Below, piece by piece: positions 14,301-25,770 of a DNA stretch of 64,000 bases. The first letter of the stretch is position 1; every line of letters begins with the position of its first letter. This DNA is from Dirofilaria immitis. Its lineage: Eukaryota > Nematoda > Chromadorea > Rhabditida > Onchocercidae. Made by a program: the position numbers and the translations under genes. The DNA is taken from the NCBI GenBank assembly GCA_024305405.1, contig JAKNDB010000087.1, positions 3,784,501 through 3,848,500 of the forward strand. The letters run 5' to 3'. The notes below the pieces were generated by a model. It was not told the origin of the DNA. It ran no database searches and was given only the letters and a program-made list of their open reading frames with translations.

Positions 14301-15539
14301 ATTGACTTATTTTCGTAATATTATTAGTTTCGTTTTTTTTTATAATCATTAATTTTTCGTTTTTTTATTTTTGTTTTTGCGTTTTTTTCTTTTTAATTTT
14401 GAGATTTTTTCTTTTTGTTTCCTGATTGTAATTTTTTTGTGCATTTATTATGATTTTAATTGTTATGTTCTTGAATTGTTTTTGTTTTGTTTCTTTTGTT
14501 AATTTTGATTAGTTTTAGTTTAATAGTGATGGTTTTATACGGGAGTTGTAGATGAATATAAAATAGATTTTACTATATCTGATTATGGCTAAGCTAGAAT
14601 TATATTTTTTAAATTTTGGCTTTAGATCAGAAAACTTTTCCCGGGTGTTTGTTGATGTTTTTAATATTCTCAGTATTATGAGTTCGTTAGGAATTCTTTG
14701 TTTCATCAGATTCTTCAAAATATTTTTTCAGGACTCAAGTTGCTAAAGAAAGTACGGGTAAAAAGTTATTGAATGTAGTTGATAAAATAGCTAGTAGTAA
14801 TATATTTCAAGGTGCTTCCGAATTCAAAGCTGTGAAAAAGGTCTGTTTTTCTGTCGCATTCTTATAAGCCCCTAGGCTCAAATCAACTAATAAAATTATT
14901 GCATTCGCGTTGCTTTTAATTTCTTATATTTACTTAAAAGTAATCCATTTTCATCAGTGCTTGATTTTCAGGAATATAGTCCTTTTCGATATGATTATAG
15001 ATCCTTAGTTTTTATATTTATTAATTTTTGTATTTAGTGTTCTACTTTTTCGAGTACAAATATTTGAAGCTTTTTCCATCCTTCATTTATACAATACACA
15101 GAAAATGTTTATTCCAATTTAGATGATGAAGGGAATATCATCGACACGTTTATTGTTAAATGTCGATATAGTACGCTTGGAAGGTACTATGACAATTAAT
15201 ATTCCGCCACCTCCTTCTGATAGGCTTTGGTAAATCTTCTCAATTATCAGTGAATTTCTTTTTGGTTTTTTTTTTAGAATTTTCTTTGAAATTAAGAAAA
15301 ATCTTAATGTCCCTAAACTTATAAGTTTCAGGTATGCATTTCGTACTCCACCAGAACTTTCTATTAGAAGTGTTCCGCAAGTAGGCGACAGATTGGTGGA
15401 TATGAGTACTGTCTCCAGCTGGATTGAAAATAAGCTTCGTTTATTGTTAGAAAAAAATTTAGTCTGCCCAAATATGGATGATCTTATCGTTCCTATAATG
15501 AGTGGCAATGAACTTTTAAATGGTAGCTACAATTGCTGA
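5351..15539 (+). CDS. tex-2: TEX2-like SMP-domain lipid-transfer protein of membrane contact sites (5' end missing)
   Basis: TEX2 proteins are ER-anchored SMP-domain lipid carriers at ER-endolysosome contacts. Exons supported: 5351-5428, 5610-5694, 7108-7206, 8139-8247, 8439-8569, 8806-8918, roughly 9182-9416 and 9483-9713 (membrane segments), 9779-9991, 10097-10318, 10630-10700, 11052-11172, 11480-11536, 12108-12263, 12436-12517, 12883-13002, 13191-13286, 13370-13476, 14732-14840, 15123-15229 and 15332-15539. Diagnostic stretches are GWMNELRGKYDSSTYH, ITLRPKRLAKRRWWSRKYPI, GRSLYFFVRSAREKERWFHR, the SMP core LPHFIETLELSNLDLGTIPP and DDWGLWIDFELKYHG, and the C-terminal TINIPPPPSDRLWYAFRTPP and LVCPNMDDLIVPIMSG. 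These align closely with vertebrate TEX2 as I remember it. The N-terminal part is Ser/Glu-rich. Frame breaks at 10195-10197 and 10308-10314 fit one-base undercalls. The first exon, the exon(s) between 5694 and 7108, and those between 11536 and 12108 are not resolved. Confidence 0.9.
13477..14731 (+). repeat. Long U-rich TEX2 intron with a duplicated hairpin sequence
   Basis: This 1.25-kb intron is far richer in T than its neighbours on the sense strand, with many T-runs between 13740 and 14520. The element TTGCAGGGTATGCCTTGCAA occurs twice without change, at 13587-13606 and 13683-13702, followed each time by AATTTTGTATT. Each copy can fold into an 8-bp stem (one G-U pair) with a UAUG loop, and each contains a TTGCAG that looks like a 3' splice site. 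Homopolymer A/T blocks separate the copies. Long frames across this block are artefacts of the repeat. Confidence 0.7.
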
Positions 15540-17542
15540 ATAACTGGATATCTTCATCTAAGAATACAGATTCATATCATATTGCTTTCATTTTGTATAG
15601 AAAATAGTGAAAATTATTTGATTATAAAGGGATGCAGATTTCCATGAATATTCTTAATTTTTCCATTTATGTTTTTATTACATTTTGGAATCATGCTTTA
15701 TGAATGCTGAAAATACGTTAACTTTTATGTCTTCTTGGCTCGGAATTTTTTTTTCTTATTTTAAGACTCTAGGATCCCTTTATGCCATGCAGTTATATTT
15801 AATTTTTGTAAATAGTTACAAAGGTTTAATTTGCTCCAATGTTTATAAAGTCTTCAAAAAATTCTGATTGATTTGAGTTTTATTGGGTTATTGTACTGAA
15901 TTTAATAGCCACTTTCAGTTCTGTATATTTTCAAACTTTTGAAAATAGTTATCCGAAAAACAGCTATGAGCTTGGTGAGAAATCCATTTAAGTTGTCTTT
16001 CATGTATTTTATTGCGCAATATTAACAAGTACTAGTACTTGGAACTTTTCTCTACATTTATTTTTGATTTTTATTTCAGTTTTTCAAGTTCCGACCATTC
16101 CATATTGTTAAATTTAGATATTTTGTAGACGTATCAATTGTTTTTCTGGCCTCATGTAATACAGTAAACAAGATTCTCATTTTTAAATAAAAGGGATGAA
16201 GAAACTTCAGATTCGTCCCTTTTCCTTAATCTTATTTTGTTTGATTTTATTCGCGCTTTTTTCTCTTATTTACATATGTTTTTGCTTTGCATTCTTGAAT
16301 TCATAATGTATTAATTATAAATATTTTAAGGTTCAGTGTTGTTTACAGATCTCCCGAACGTAGAATATATGAAAATTTTAGTGATCGGGATTTCTAAAGG
16401 AATGCTAAATATGATTAATTTCGTAGGTAAATTTCAAATTATAATAAAATGAATTAAAAGATTTTTGCGCGAGTTTTATGTAAAAAGTTTTCATTGCAAT
16501 TTTTAAATTATCCTTCCTTTACTAAAAAAAAAGAATTAATTTTTATTATCAACCAGTTCCTTTCATTTCTGTTTATTTCACACAATGACAACTGCCAGAA
16601 CTTCATGAGTTGAATTTCCCTTCGTTTCTTTCTTCCTTTTTGTTTTAAAAAGAACTGAACTGAAAACAACAAGAAGTTCTGTATTACAAACGAAATCTAT
16701 GTTTGATACACTTATGATCTAAATTTCTCGAAAAATTATTATTGTGAATCCGATATGGATATAAGAAGACGGGTTTCTCAGTAAACATTTTAACCTCTCA
16801 ATTTAATCCTGAGAAATTCTGTATTATACCGAAACCTATCCCGTCGGAGATCTGCAGCAGAAATTTTACTGAGAATAGAATTATTTGGCCAATATAATCG
16901 GGTGAATGCTTGAAATGCAATTTAATAGCAACCTAGATTGCATTTCGAATATAAAGTCGAAAAGACGATTTAACTTTTGCAACTTTGCTAGATGGTAGTA
17001 TTGAATCTGATTGATTGATGATTGGACACTTGTGGAGGAAGCTGATGATATTTCCTTTCCTATCAGCAATTGTTGAAGACATTAATGATTAAATTTTGGA
17101 AATAGTTTTTATAGAAACAGGATTTATTCAATATAGTTAACATGAATAAAAAAGTAAAGTTCGTTAAAAAATATAACCATCACACTATAGAAAATGGATA
17201 AGCATATCAGCCTGCATATACACTTTCGAAGGAGTTGTAACCATATTCACCATTATCTATCCTGGAATTTGAACTATGGTAAGCTTTTTAGTGGAATACT
17301 TAATAAAGTTATTTTTGTGATAGCTACAATGACTAAGATTTGGAAGAGACCACCTATAATTTCAAGGAACGAAGGAAATCAAGACTCGAGAGATAGTTGG
17401 TGCAAATACATCGAACCGAAAAATTATTTATTTTTGTTTTATTTCCCTCTACTATATTAAAACTATCATATGAAAAAATGGGTGATTAGAATAGATGAAG
17501 TCGTTCGATGATCACATTTCTCACTAAATTAACATTCGTAGT
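15540..17542. other. Spacer downstream of TEX2, no gene recognised
   Basis: Open frames at 15685-15867, 16881-17069 (minus) and 17194-17460 are short and show neither family similarity nor convincing splice signals. This stretch should include the TEX2 3' UTR. Confidence 0.4.
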
Positions 17543-19580
17543 GAAAAGGCAGGATTGAAGCTAGTAGATCATTGGGATTATGCGATTATTTCCTATAGTG
17601 GATTAGCTGATAATGCGCAATGCTTGACTGATATGATTACATCTCAATCTTTTAAGAGCGATTTAGATGCACGCCAATAATAATTCAAATTAATTCGATC
17701 CTTTGGACTCGCCAATCTAATATTGTTCTTTTACTTATTGAAACTTCTTAAAATGTCTTTGCTATGCTTTGACGCTTTCAAATCACCAATGTCTATTTTT
17801 TTTATTTGTCCGTTTAGGATTTTTGTTTAAAAATAATACTGATGCACACAAACATGATGGAGCAGTCCTTTTGACAGCAGCATAAAGTTCCACTCGTTAT
17901 TAAGTTGGTAGCCCCTTTGTAAGCTCTGCATTTATATTTGCTTTCCCGATGAGGAATTTGTAGACACCATGCAAGGGGTGATAAATTCGGAATCACTTCC
18001 ACTAACGCCGGTATTTGGTCCACACAACCAGTCTAAAATAAGCTTGATTTCACTTCCTGAAGGATCTTCCTAGATCTTATATCCTTTACATATTTCCTAA
18101 TCCCATCAAGATTAAGAACAGTTGTTGTAGCGATTTACCACAGTCATGGTATTACTATCCTAATTATCTGAAATCGTTACTTCAGTTTCGTACTTATTTC
18201 CAGTTGCTGCTAAAATTCAGGAATAATATATATATATGTTACTATTAATACATTATTCGTAAATAATGGCATATGTAAGTGGAATTTTTATATGATATAA
18301 AATGATGAGATAAAGTACGAATGAAAATATTGTACATTTTATAATGTTTCCATGGAAATGAAATTAAATTTTGATAGTTTGCATTGAAAAACAGTTTATG
18401 CCATTATGACTGCTTCCTCAAACACGAAATACGGAATCTTTACTGACCAGTTTTTTCCTTGCATCGAGATAAGTGAAGGTATAGCATCCCCATGTTGAGG
18501 AACATTTTTCTTTCCTTTCTAAGTCCCCAAACACACTGCATCGCTGATAAAATTGTGGTATTTTTCTTTTAGAATGGACATGTACCGCATAAGTAGCCAG
18601 ATGATTTATCAGATCTAATCCATCTGCAAATTGTACTTCTTAATGAAGGCTTTTAAAAATGGTGCGAAATTCACAGATCAATCTGCAAATTAAACTCCTA
18701 ACTCTTCTTCATTCCGCGCTTTATTTCCAAATCGATACAGCAAAATAATTCTTTGATATTTAATTCTTTTATCTTTCAGCGAAACGCCATTATTATCGCA
18801 TCATAATGATAGTCAGCCAAGAGGTGAAGCGCTGTTATACAAAACTAAAGTAGAATAAACATACTGTTGCATGGAATAGTTCTATTGCTTCTACACAGTG
18901 TTGTATAGGTTGAATAATATTTCTCTTTAGTGACAGAAAAACGCTTTGTCGCAATTTCATTTTGAAATTGAAAATGAGAGTAATGAAATGTGTGGAATCG
19001 ATAAAATAGACCGAAATTACTGATTAATAAGGCCATCACACAAATTGGTGTTTCTATCGTTTCCTGAAAGATGCGAAATAATTACTGTCATAAATTTTGG
19101 AATATGAAAATTTTTTATTGAATTATGTTTGCTTAATTATTTCTTTTTTCTTATTTAGTAATAACAATAACATTAAGCATACCTGTTTAGAAACTTTTGG
19201 AAATTATCTGGAGGAAGGTCTTTTCCAAAAATATATAGAGGATAATGGCTACTCCTACTGGTAAAATAGCAAGTTGGCCGACTCCAATTCTTTGAAGAGA
19301 ATAGCTGAGCATGCGTTTCGACATCGCATTTTTCCTGAATTCATCAGACTGGCATTGAGTTTAAAGAATGCCAAAATGTCAAGCAGTTTAGTTTACACTT
19401 CTATCGCTCGAAAATGCTACACAGGAAACGAAGATTTTTCTTTTCTATTCGGCATTATTCAGGAATTTGGGGACGTTTAGAATGATGCGGAAGTTTATTT
19501 TGAATACGTTATTAAAATAGATGATATGCATTATGCCTTTGATCAACGAAAATGAAAGCTTACGGCTTTACGACTTGCAT
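17543..19580 (+). pseudogene. Decayed plus-strand coding relic, helical-repeat (PPR/TPR-like) character
   Basis: Two stretches read like protein but cannot be expressed as they stand. The first, 17543-17680, follows a possible TAG acceptor and encodes EKAGLKLVDHWDYAI... to DMITSQSFKSDLDARQ before TAA. The second runs from about 19190 to 19580 in one frame and is interrupted by TAA at 19262-19264, TAG at 19478-19480 and TGA at 19553-19555. Between the stops it reads ETFGNYLEEGLFQKYIEDNG, LKRIAEHAFRHRIFPEFIRL and DDMHYAFDQRK. The amphipathic helical pattern suggests an alpha-solenoid protein, possibly of the LRPPRC/PPR type, but I cannot name it. Unlike the frame breaks elsewhere in the window, these are in-frame nonsense codons, so decay is likelier than base-calling error. 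That the two pieces belong to one gene is inference. A minus-strand ET-like gene lies between them. Confidence 0.45.
17814..18623 (-). CDS. ET-module-like cysteine-rich extracellular protein, locus A (partial)
   Basis: Minus-strand exon 18623-18426 follows an ATTTGCAG acceptor. It reads in one frame through KRKIPQFYQRCSVFGDLERK and KCSSTWGCYTFTYLDARKK and ends in phase 1 at a GTGTTT donor. It joins exon 18032 (acceptor TTATTTTAG) onward: WLCGPNTGVSGSDSEFITPC, then MVSTNSSSG. One missing base in the C-run at 17945-17947 (G-run on this strand) then leads to KYKCRAYKGATNLITSG and LCCCQKDC. Ten cysteines in the order C-C-GCY-C-C-C-CCC-C match my memory of the nematode ET module, a presumed extracellular domain of unknown function with 8-10 cysteines. 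No signal-peptide exon was found upstream. The C-terminal end at 17814 is only the first stop; a splice may come earlier. Confidence 0.5.
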
Positions 19581-21791
19581 TTGCAGTATCACATTTGCAG
19601 TTATAGTGTTGAAAGGCAATTCTTTCGCTTTCAGAACTTTTATTTAAATAACAGTATGGGTCTTTTAATGGATGTGTGTGATAAATGGTACATGTTAGCT
19701 TTTTCCTATAATGATAACAATAAATAAAAGTGGAAGTGAAAATACAAAAATGAAAGTTCAATAGGTCATCTTATAATGTTAACTAATCCCTATCCTGTAT
19801 AGCGCCATTTTTGCTTTTTTGTTCTTTGCTTTTTCTTATATTGATTATAAAATTTCTGTTTTGACTAACATTATTGCTTTTTCCTATAATGATAACAATA
19901 AATGTGCATAGAGAATGATTTCAACGCAAATGATTTCTTTACTACATTTCTTTTTTTTTCTATGTTTCGCTTATTTATCTTTTTTTTTTTTAAATTTAAC
20001 GATTAGACAAAGTATCTATCTGTATGTCATCATTTAGATTAAATAAGATAAGATCTGTCGATTTATTGAAACATCAAAGTAGAAAAATTCTTAGTCGCAA
20101 ATATAATAATATGAATTTTTTTCCTTCCCTTGATAGTATTCGTAAGTTTCAGTTTATTTGAAATCTAAGTTTTCATCTTCAAATGCAACATATACTACAA
20201 GTCAAAAATTAGAAAATTACAAGGTTCCTCAATGTATTAAAAGCTTAGCATATTATTATCTTTGTGACCTCGAAATATATGTGCTTATCAAATGAAATAA
20301 TGCTTATAATAATGTCATGAAGTTAAGGTCGAAGAAAACAATGTTGGAACTATATTGAGCCAAGTTCTTGCTTGTTAATTGTGGAGGTTTTAGAAAATAA
20401 AAATCTCGAACGAGAATACAGAACAAGAATGCAATTACATTCTAGTATCATTTTCAGCAGTCACATTTTGTTTAGTGCTTTTGCAGATCTCATTTTCCAA
20501 AGCTACACCTATCATTCATGCTGAATTTTGAAATTGATAATCAAGCTTTCTTTGCAAATAATCAATACCTCGTTTTTTTTTCAAAAACAAAAAGATGAAA
20601 ATGCTTACCAAAGACTTGTTTTAATAAGATACAGGTAAAACCGACTACAATTAATAGATTTTAAAATTATAGTCTATAATTCAGTCAAATAGAATTCGTT
20701 TAAGAATTAGAGCAATCGCTTAAAAAAATTAATTGAGAAAGCTTATGAATAACAACAATGACTGAAACTAAAATTCCATAGATGGAAAATTTCAGAATAA
20801 CAACTCATTCCCTTAATGTTACACTTTGATCGTTGTAGCTGTAAGACGCATTTCTCAGACTGCCTAAAACTTTGCTAACTCAGCTCAAATTTTCTAGAAA
20901 AAGTAATTAAGTGTTAAATTGCTGTTTTTCAAATTCCACTTAAGTTTCAACTATTCGCTTTTAAATCTTCAAATTCCCATTTTAATATCAATTATCATCA
21001 AGATATTTATTGGATAGTTTTAGATAGTAATTGGATGCATTTTCAGAAGCAAGGAATATCTAAATTTCTAAAAGTCCAAAATATTCAGTTTTGGATATTG
21101 CTTCTAAGATACGTTTATTATATTTATTCTTGAAACAACGTTATATATGGGTTGGTTGAAACAGAATTGAATAAATTTGTTGCATTTCTCTTCTAGACGC
21201 AAGCTTTGCTAACTTACATGCAATAACTCGGGTTCTAAGTCTTCCCAAATTTCCGAATAAGTTAAAACCTCATTTCCAATGAGCAATTGTTCTACCAACA
21301 AAATAAATTAACCTGTCACTGTTTAACACCGTTTGTTCAGTAAATTTATATCCGATGAGGTCATATTCATTCAAAAAATTTCTCTCTGAAATTGAAATTC
21401 AAAACTTCTCACACAGTCTGCAGCTTCAAATGAACCCATTCTCAAATATGCTGATAACTGATGATGACACAAAAAGTATCTGAAAATAAAAAGAAAAAAA
21501 AGCAATATCATTTTTTTGCTAACTCCAGACTTGTCGAATATATCAATGATATTCAGTTATCAAGATCATTTTTGATTTCGGATTAATCATTTTTCGTACT
21601 CATTGTCCGTAATATATATTATTCATTTATATCTTCTTCTTCCTTTCCTGTCCTCTCAAATATGATATTTAATTCAAAAATATAAATTAGAAAAAGTAAA
21701 GATTACATGAGAACTAAATTACAGAGTTCCGGAAATTAGATTCAAAAATTATGAAAAATTTGAAGATCATAACTTAATAAAATATTGAAAA
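19581..21791. other. Gene-free AT-rich stretch with a short duplication
   Basis: No supportable exon was found on either strand. The only clear structure is the exact 28-bp direct repeat at 19698-19725 and 19876-19903. Confidence 0.4.
19698..19903. repeat. Exact 28-bp direct repeat, copies 178 bp apart
   Basis: The sequence beginning GCTTTTTCCTATAATGATAA and ending CAATAAAT occurs at 19698-19725 and 19876-19903 without mismatch. A degenerate partial copy (GCTTTTTCTTATATTGAT) lies between them near 19827. It is probably a local duplication. Confidence 0.8.
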
Positions 21792-21983
21792 CTACCGTTT
21801 ACGGTGCAGTAGTCCTCGACGTTGCTCCCACTGACTGCATAAATCGTCCTTACAACAACATGAAGTTTGGATAAGTGTTGTGTTTGATTGTAAAAGAGAT
21901 CGTTTAAGCATTTTGGATAAGTGTGACTGCATAACGCTGCTTCACACATTTCGTTAGAATCTGGTTCAATCTTATAGAGCATT
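21792..21983 (-). CDS. ET-module-like cysteine-rich protein, locus B (fragment)
   Basis: The exon starts after a CATTCAG acceptor at 21983. It reads EPDSNEMCEAALCSHTYPKC in one frame. In a second frame further on it reads NTTLIQTSCCCKDDLCSQW before TAG at 21792-21794. CCCKDDLC is the typical end of a small cysteine-rich extracellular module and parallels LCCCQKDC of locus A. The two halves are offset by an indel somewhere around 21870-21920, matching the single-base errors seen elsewhere, though real decay cannot be excluded. Upstream exons in 22.0-22.9 kb were not recognised, and the rest of the gene may be missing. Confidence 0.4.
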
Positions 21984-22912
21984 CTGAATGCATGCATAAT
22001 ATCATTAATCCGATAATAAGTGATAATAACTTCTCAAATTTTCATTTCAGCTTATCTTCTATTATAGCTGTTGGAATGGTCGAATAAACACCAAAGCATA
22101 TATTTCAGATGTTTAAAATAATTCCACAATGTGTATCTTCGTTTCTCAAAGTTGACTATTTCGTTTCCTAATATTGAAACTAACAAAAACTTTCTTGCAA
22201 TCTTCCAGATTCAATTCACTATTGAGGGTAGGTAAAATTGTAGTTGCATATTTACTTTTTAAATATAGTTTCTAAAGTTTTAAAGTCCTAAACTTTTTCT
22301 GGAAAGATTAATTTCGAAATATTTCTACATTACATAGAATAATAAGAATCTAATATAATCTACTTATCCTTTATTTCATATTGCTTGTAATTGGCCTTCA
22401 AAATCAATTCGAATTTTTGGTCTGCGAAATATATACTTTTTGTTTACCCCTTAGATTATCGACCACTATTTTGATGCTAATAGAAATCCGATCAGAAGAA
22501 CTTAATAAAGTAATCTTACGGCGTTAACTGTTATTTTTATTCCATCTACTTTTTAAATGATCGTCGCTTTAAACTTGATCAATATACAGAGATTCTCGAT
22601 ATCAGTTAGCACGCAGAAAATGTCCTCCCACAAAATTCTTGGAAATATGTTTTGCCATACTCAAAAATTATTTAACTGCTGTTTCCTTCTGCATTGTTCA
22701 AATGTAGAAGTGGTCAATAGAAGTAAAAAATGACTATCTATTATTTTGAATCTGTTATTTTGCTATTCATGTTGATTAATAATTAATCAGTGATTTACCT
22801 TATTGTTGTAATAGTAACTTAGTAATAATACCACTAATCTTTCATTACTCATTCCGTCCAAGTTAGAGAAATTCACTAGTTAAATTAAATTAAGTAATTC
22901 AATATCATGTAG

Positions 22913-25770
22913 TTATGAAATATCCGTCAACCTTTCTAGTTTATTATTTTGGAAGTGAACTGTAAATGTAAATTTGCAAAAACGGTATCGCGATTGTATT
23001 TCTTCAAGTTTTACTGTTGTCCAATAGTTCAAATCGTCATCCATTGAAGGCTGAGGTTGGAAGCAGTAATAACGTGGTTCATTCATTCCCGGTATAGTAT
23101 CTGTTCCTTTTGATACTGCAGAGAACTTAAGAAGTTAGAAATTCTATTTGTACAAACTTTCATGTCATCTATTTCTTGAATGTACTTCCAGGACAAGGAC
23201 ATAATTTTCTACTTATTTTGATCATACAACTAGAAAAAGCACTGATAATAAAAAATATGTAACACACAATCATGCAACTGAGCAAAGGCATGCAAATATG
23301 TATTTTTATAAATTTGCTACAAAAAGAAGTGTCAAACAGATTGCTAGAAAAGGGATAGATTCATCATCTATAAAAAAAAAAATGAAAACTTTGATAAAAT
23401 GCATAAGATTTAATTTTCGCTTCTTCATGCTTGTTTTTTTGCTATATTTTGAAATAATAAAAAGTAAATTAGATTGAATTGAACTAATAAGAATATTACT
23501 TTCTGGAAAACTGTAGATGAAAACACGATATGACCACTCGATATATTTGTTGCCAAAAGCAATGGATTCCATTTGAAGAGTGCTCGCTGGATTTCGAGTT
23601 TTAGCCAAGTTTAGCCAGATCTCCTTATTTTGCTCAGTGATAAGTTTTGTTTTTGGTGAATAGGTGCAGTTGAATGGATTGTTCCAACAGCAACAGAATG
23701 CAAAATACGAATATTTCAGTACCAATTTCCGACATTGTTCATCTTCAACGGTTGACATGTTATTCTCATTGCAACCGTAACCATTTTGATACAAATATGC
23801 TAACGGATTCTGAAAATGTATCATAATTCTAGAAATCTATATGCGTTTAAAATTCGATGAATCCTTATTAGAAAAGTATTTTATTTTCTCGTTCAAAAAA
23901 TCAGGTTCGGTATCAATTACTTTAAATTGCTCATTTTTGATAATAATGCCGTGGATAATATAAAATGGAAGACTTACGCAAACTAAAGTTGCTTCGAAAG
24001 CAAAGTATGTTTAAGTCAAGAGTTTACTAATCATATTGCTTTATTTCTGATTAAAATTGATGAATAAATAATATTAAGTCATTTATAAATTTAAGCATTT
24101 ATCATTTATCTCATTAACTAGTCATATGTAGTATCATTCTTCTGTCTCTTTATCGATAAACAGATCATTAGCAGATTAATCGTTTTCAATTGTTTCCATA
24201 TTAATACATGACAAAATAAATTTCCACTAACAAAATATTCATTCCCGCGTACAATACTTTGACTAATTTGATTCCAAAGCATCGGACCACTATAAATTTT
24301 CATCTCATTATTGGCATTAAGCATTAATATGCATGGAGCATCGTCCACTATATTTTTCTGAAATAATCCTTTAAGAAGGCAATCTTAAAATAGAAGAAAC
24401 TAATTTGAAAACCAAAACTTCAAGTTTTCCGAACGGTTAGTTTCAGTCCTTAGGCATAAGTAATAATAAGTTTTTACTTTCTTAATATACTATTACTTGC
24501 AAAAAAATATCAACTCATTCATTAAAATTCAGAAATTGCAAAACGAGGTTTCATTGACAGATATTTCATCCAGTACTGCCAACACTTCAATATTAAATAT
24601 ACCTGTTTGTCGCCTTCGATATTAAAACAGTATCTGTCAGTATCGTGTAAAGGTTCCAATCGTTTTTTATAGTAGTGATCTAACAAATCTTCGATTATTC
24701 TCTTCTCCGAATATTTCTGCGTAAAATTATTTCTTATATTCACAGGAACGTAATCATTAATGAATTAAGGAATTATAATAAATAAGGTTAATTTTTAATT
24801 TATGAATTTATATGGAGCTTTTGAATAAATTATCATTGTCCAATTTTTTTACTTGTAGGATTCCAGATTGATTTAACAAATGAAAAAATGAAATTTTTAA
24901 ATAGTTGGAAAGAATATTGTAGTAGATGGTTCATTAATTTAATTTCATAGAATCTTTTCGTAATGTTGAACCCAGGGGTGAATGCAAAACTTCTCACATT
25001 ATTCTTGCCTATCCATATTATAACTCTGGAAGATTTTTTTAGTTGCTGACATCCATTTCTAAAAATTTTTACTTCCATCTCTAGCATTCAAGTCATTCCT
25101 TTTTTATATACATTTATCAGCAACAAAACTAAGACATACAAAATTAAGATAATTCTGCTAAATAAGATTTTGTATGTTAATATAATAAGCAACTCTTTTG
25201 CATACCTCATATACTGTACAGTTTTTACAACAATAATAAGAGACTTCAACAAGGATATCTATAGGCCTGTAAGTTCTATCAAATTCAAATTACTGAAAAT
25301 ACAATAAAGACATATAAACAGGAATATTTAGCTTTTCCAATATTGACAGTGATTTAGTGTTATAATTTCATCTCACTAAAGTGATGAATAATCGAATATT
25401 AAAAATGCGATTATTGAACTGAAGTGTAAAGCATAGTTTGGAATTTTTTATCAGAACATAGTGTTGAAATAAAGCTATTCATATTCTGTAATTAACTCAT
25501 TTGCTTTAGCGTAATTTTACTTCTTACTATGAATTACTAATATCTATATTGAAGTTTTCAATTAAAGAAATCCTTTAGTTAGACACTTACGAATGATAGG
25601 TAGACTCCGTAATATTTACATATGAAATACCATATCGACTGTGATTCGATTCACTGCATATTCTTTTAATATTATTTTCGATCACTGAGGAATTACCATT
25701 ACGATAAAGTTCTGGTTTTAAGGATACAGCAATAATATCCACCGCCCACCAACAAAATGTGTAATTCTTC
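22913..25770 (-). CDS. Multi-module cysteine-rich extracellular protein, ET-like, locus C
   Basis: Minus-strand exons joined by phase: about 25770-25591, 25266-25206, a poorly resolved exon around 25080-24998, 24716-24603, 24357-24208, 23809-23527 and 23115-22913 (stop TAA at 22913-22915). The last four are in unbroken frame over about 250 codons. Exons 1-2 end a first module (RICSESNHSRYG, then VSYYCCKNC). Exons 4-6 form a second (TDRYCFNIEGDKQ, DDAPCILML, VSGNLFCH, NGYGC, then YFAFCCCWNNPFNCTY). The final exon opens with a similar motif (EPRYYCFQPQPSMDDD) and stops. The tandem CF...CC(C)-x-C layout suggests at least two extracellular modules related to loci A and B. N-glycosylation sequons (NIT, NCT) fit secretion. 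No signal peptide or membrane anchor was located. Function unknown. Confidence 0.5.

Noticed and set aside
15119..15508. 129-codon minus-strand frame
   Set aside because: Antisense to the last two TEX2 exons, whose sense translation is strongly conserved.
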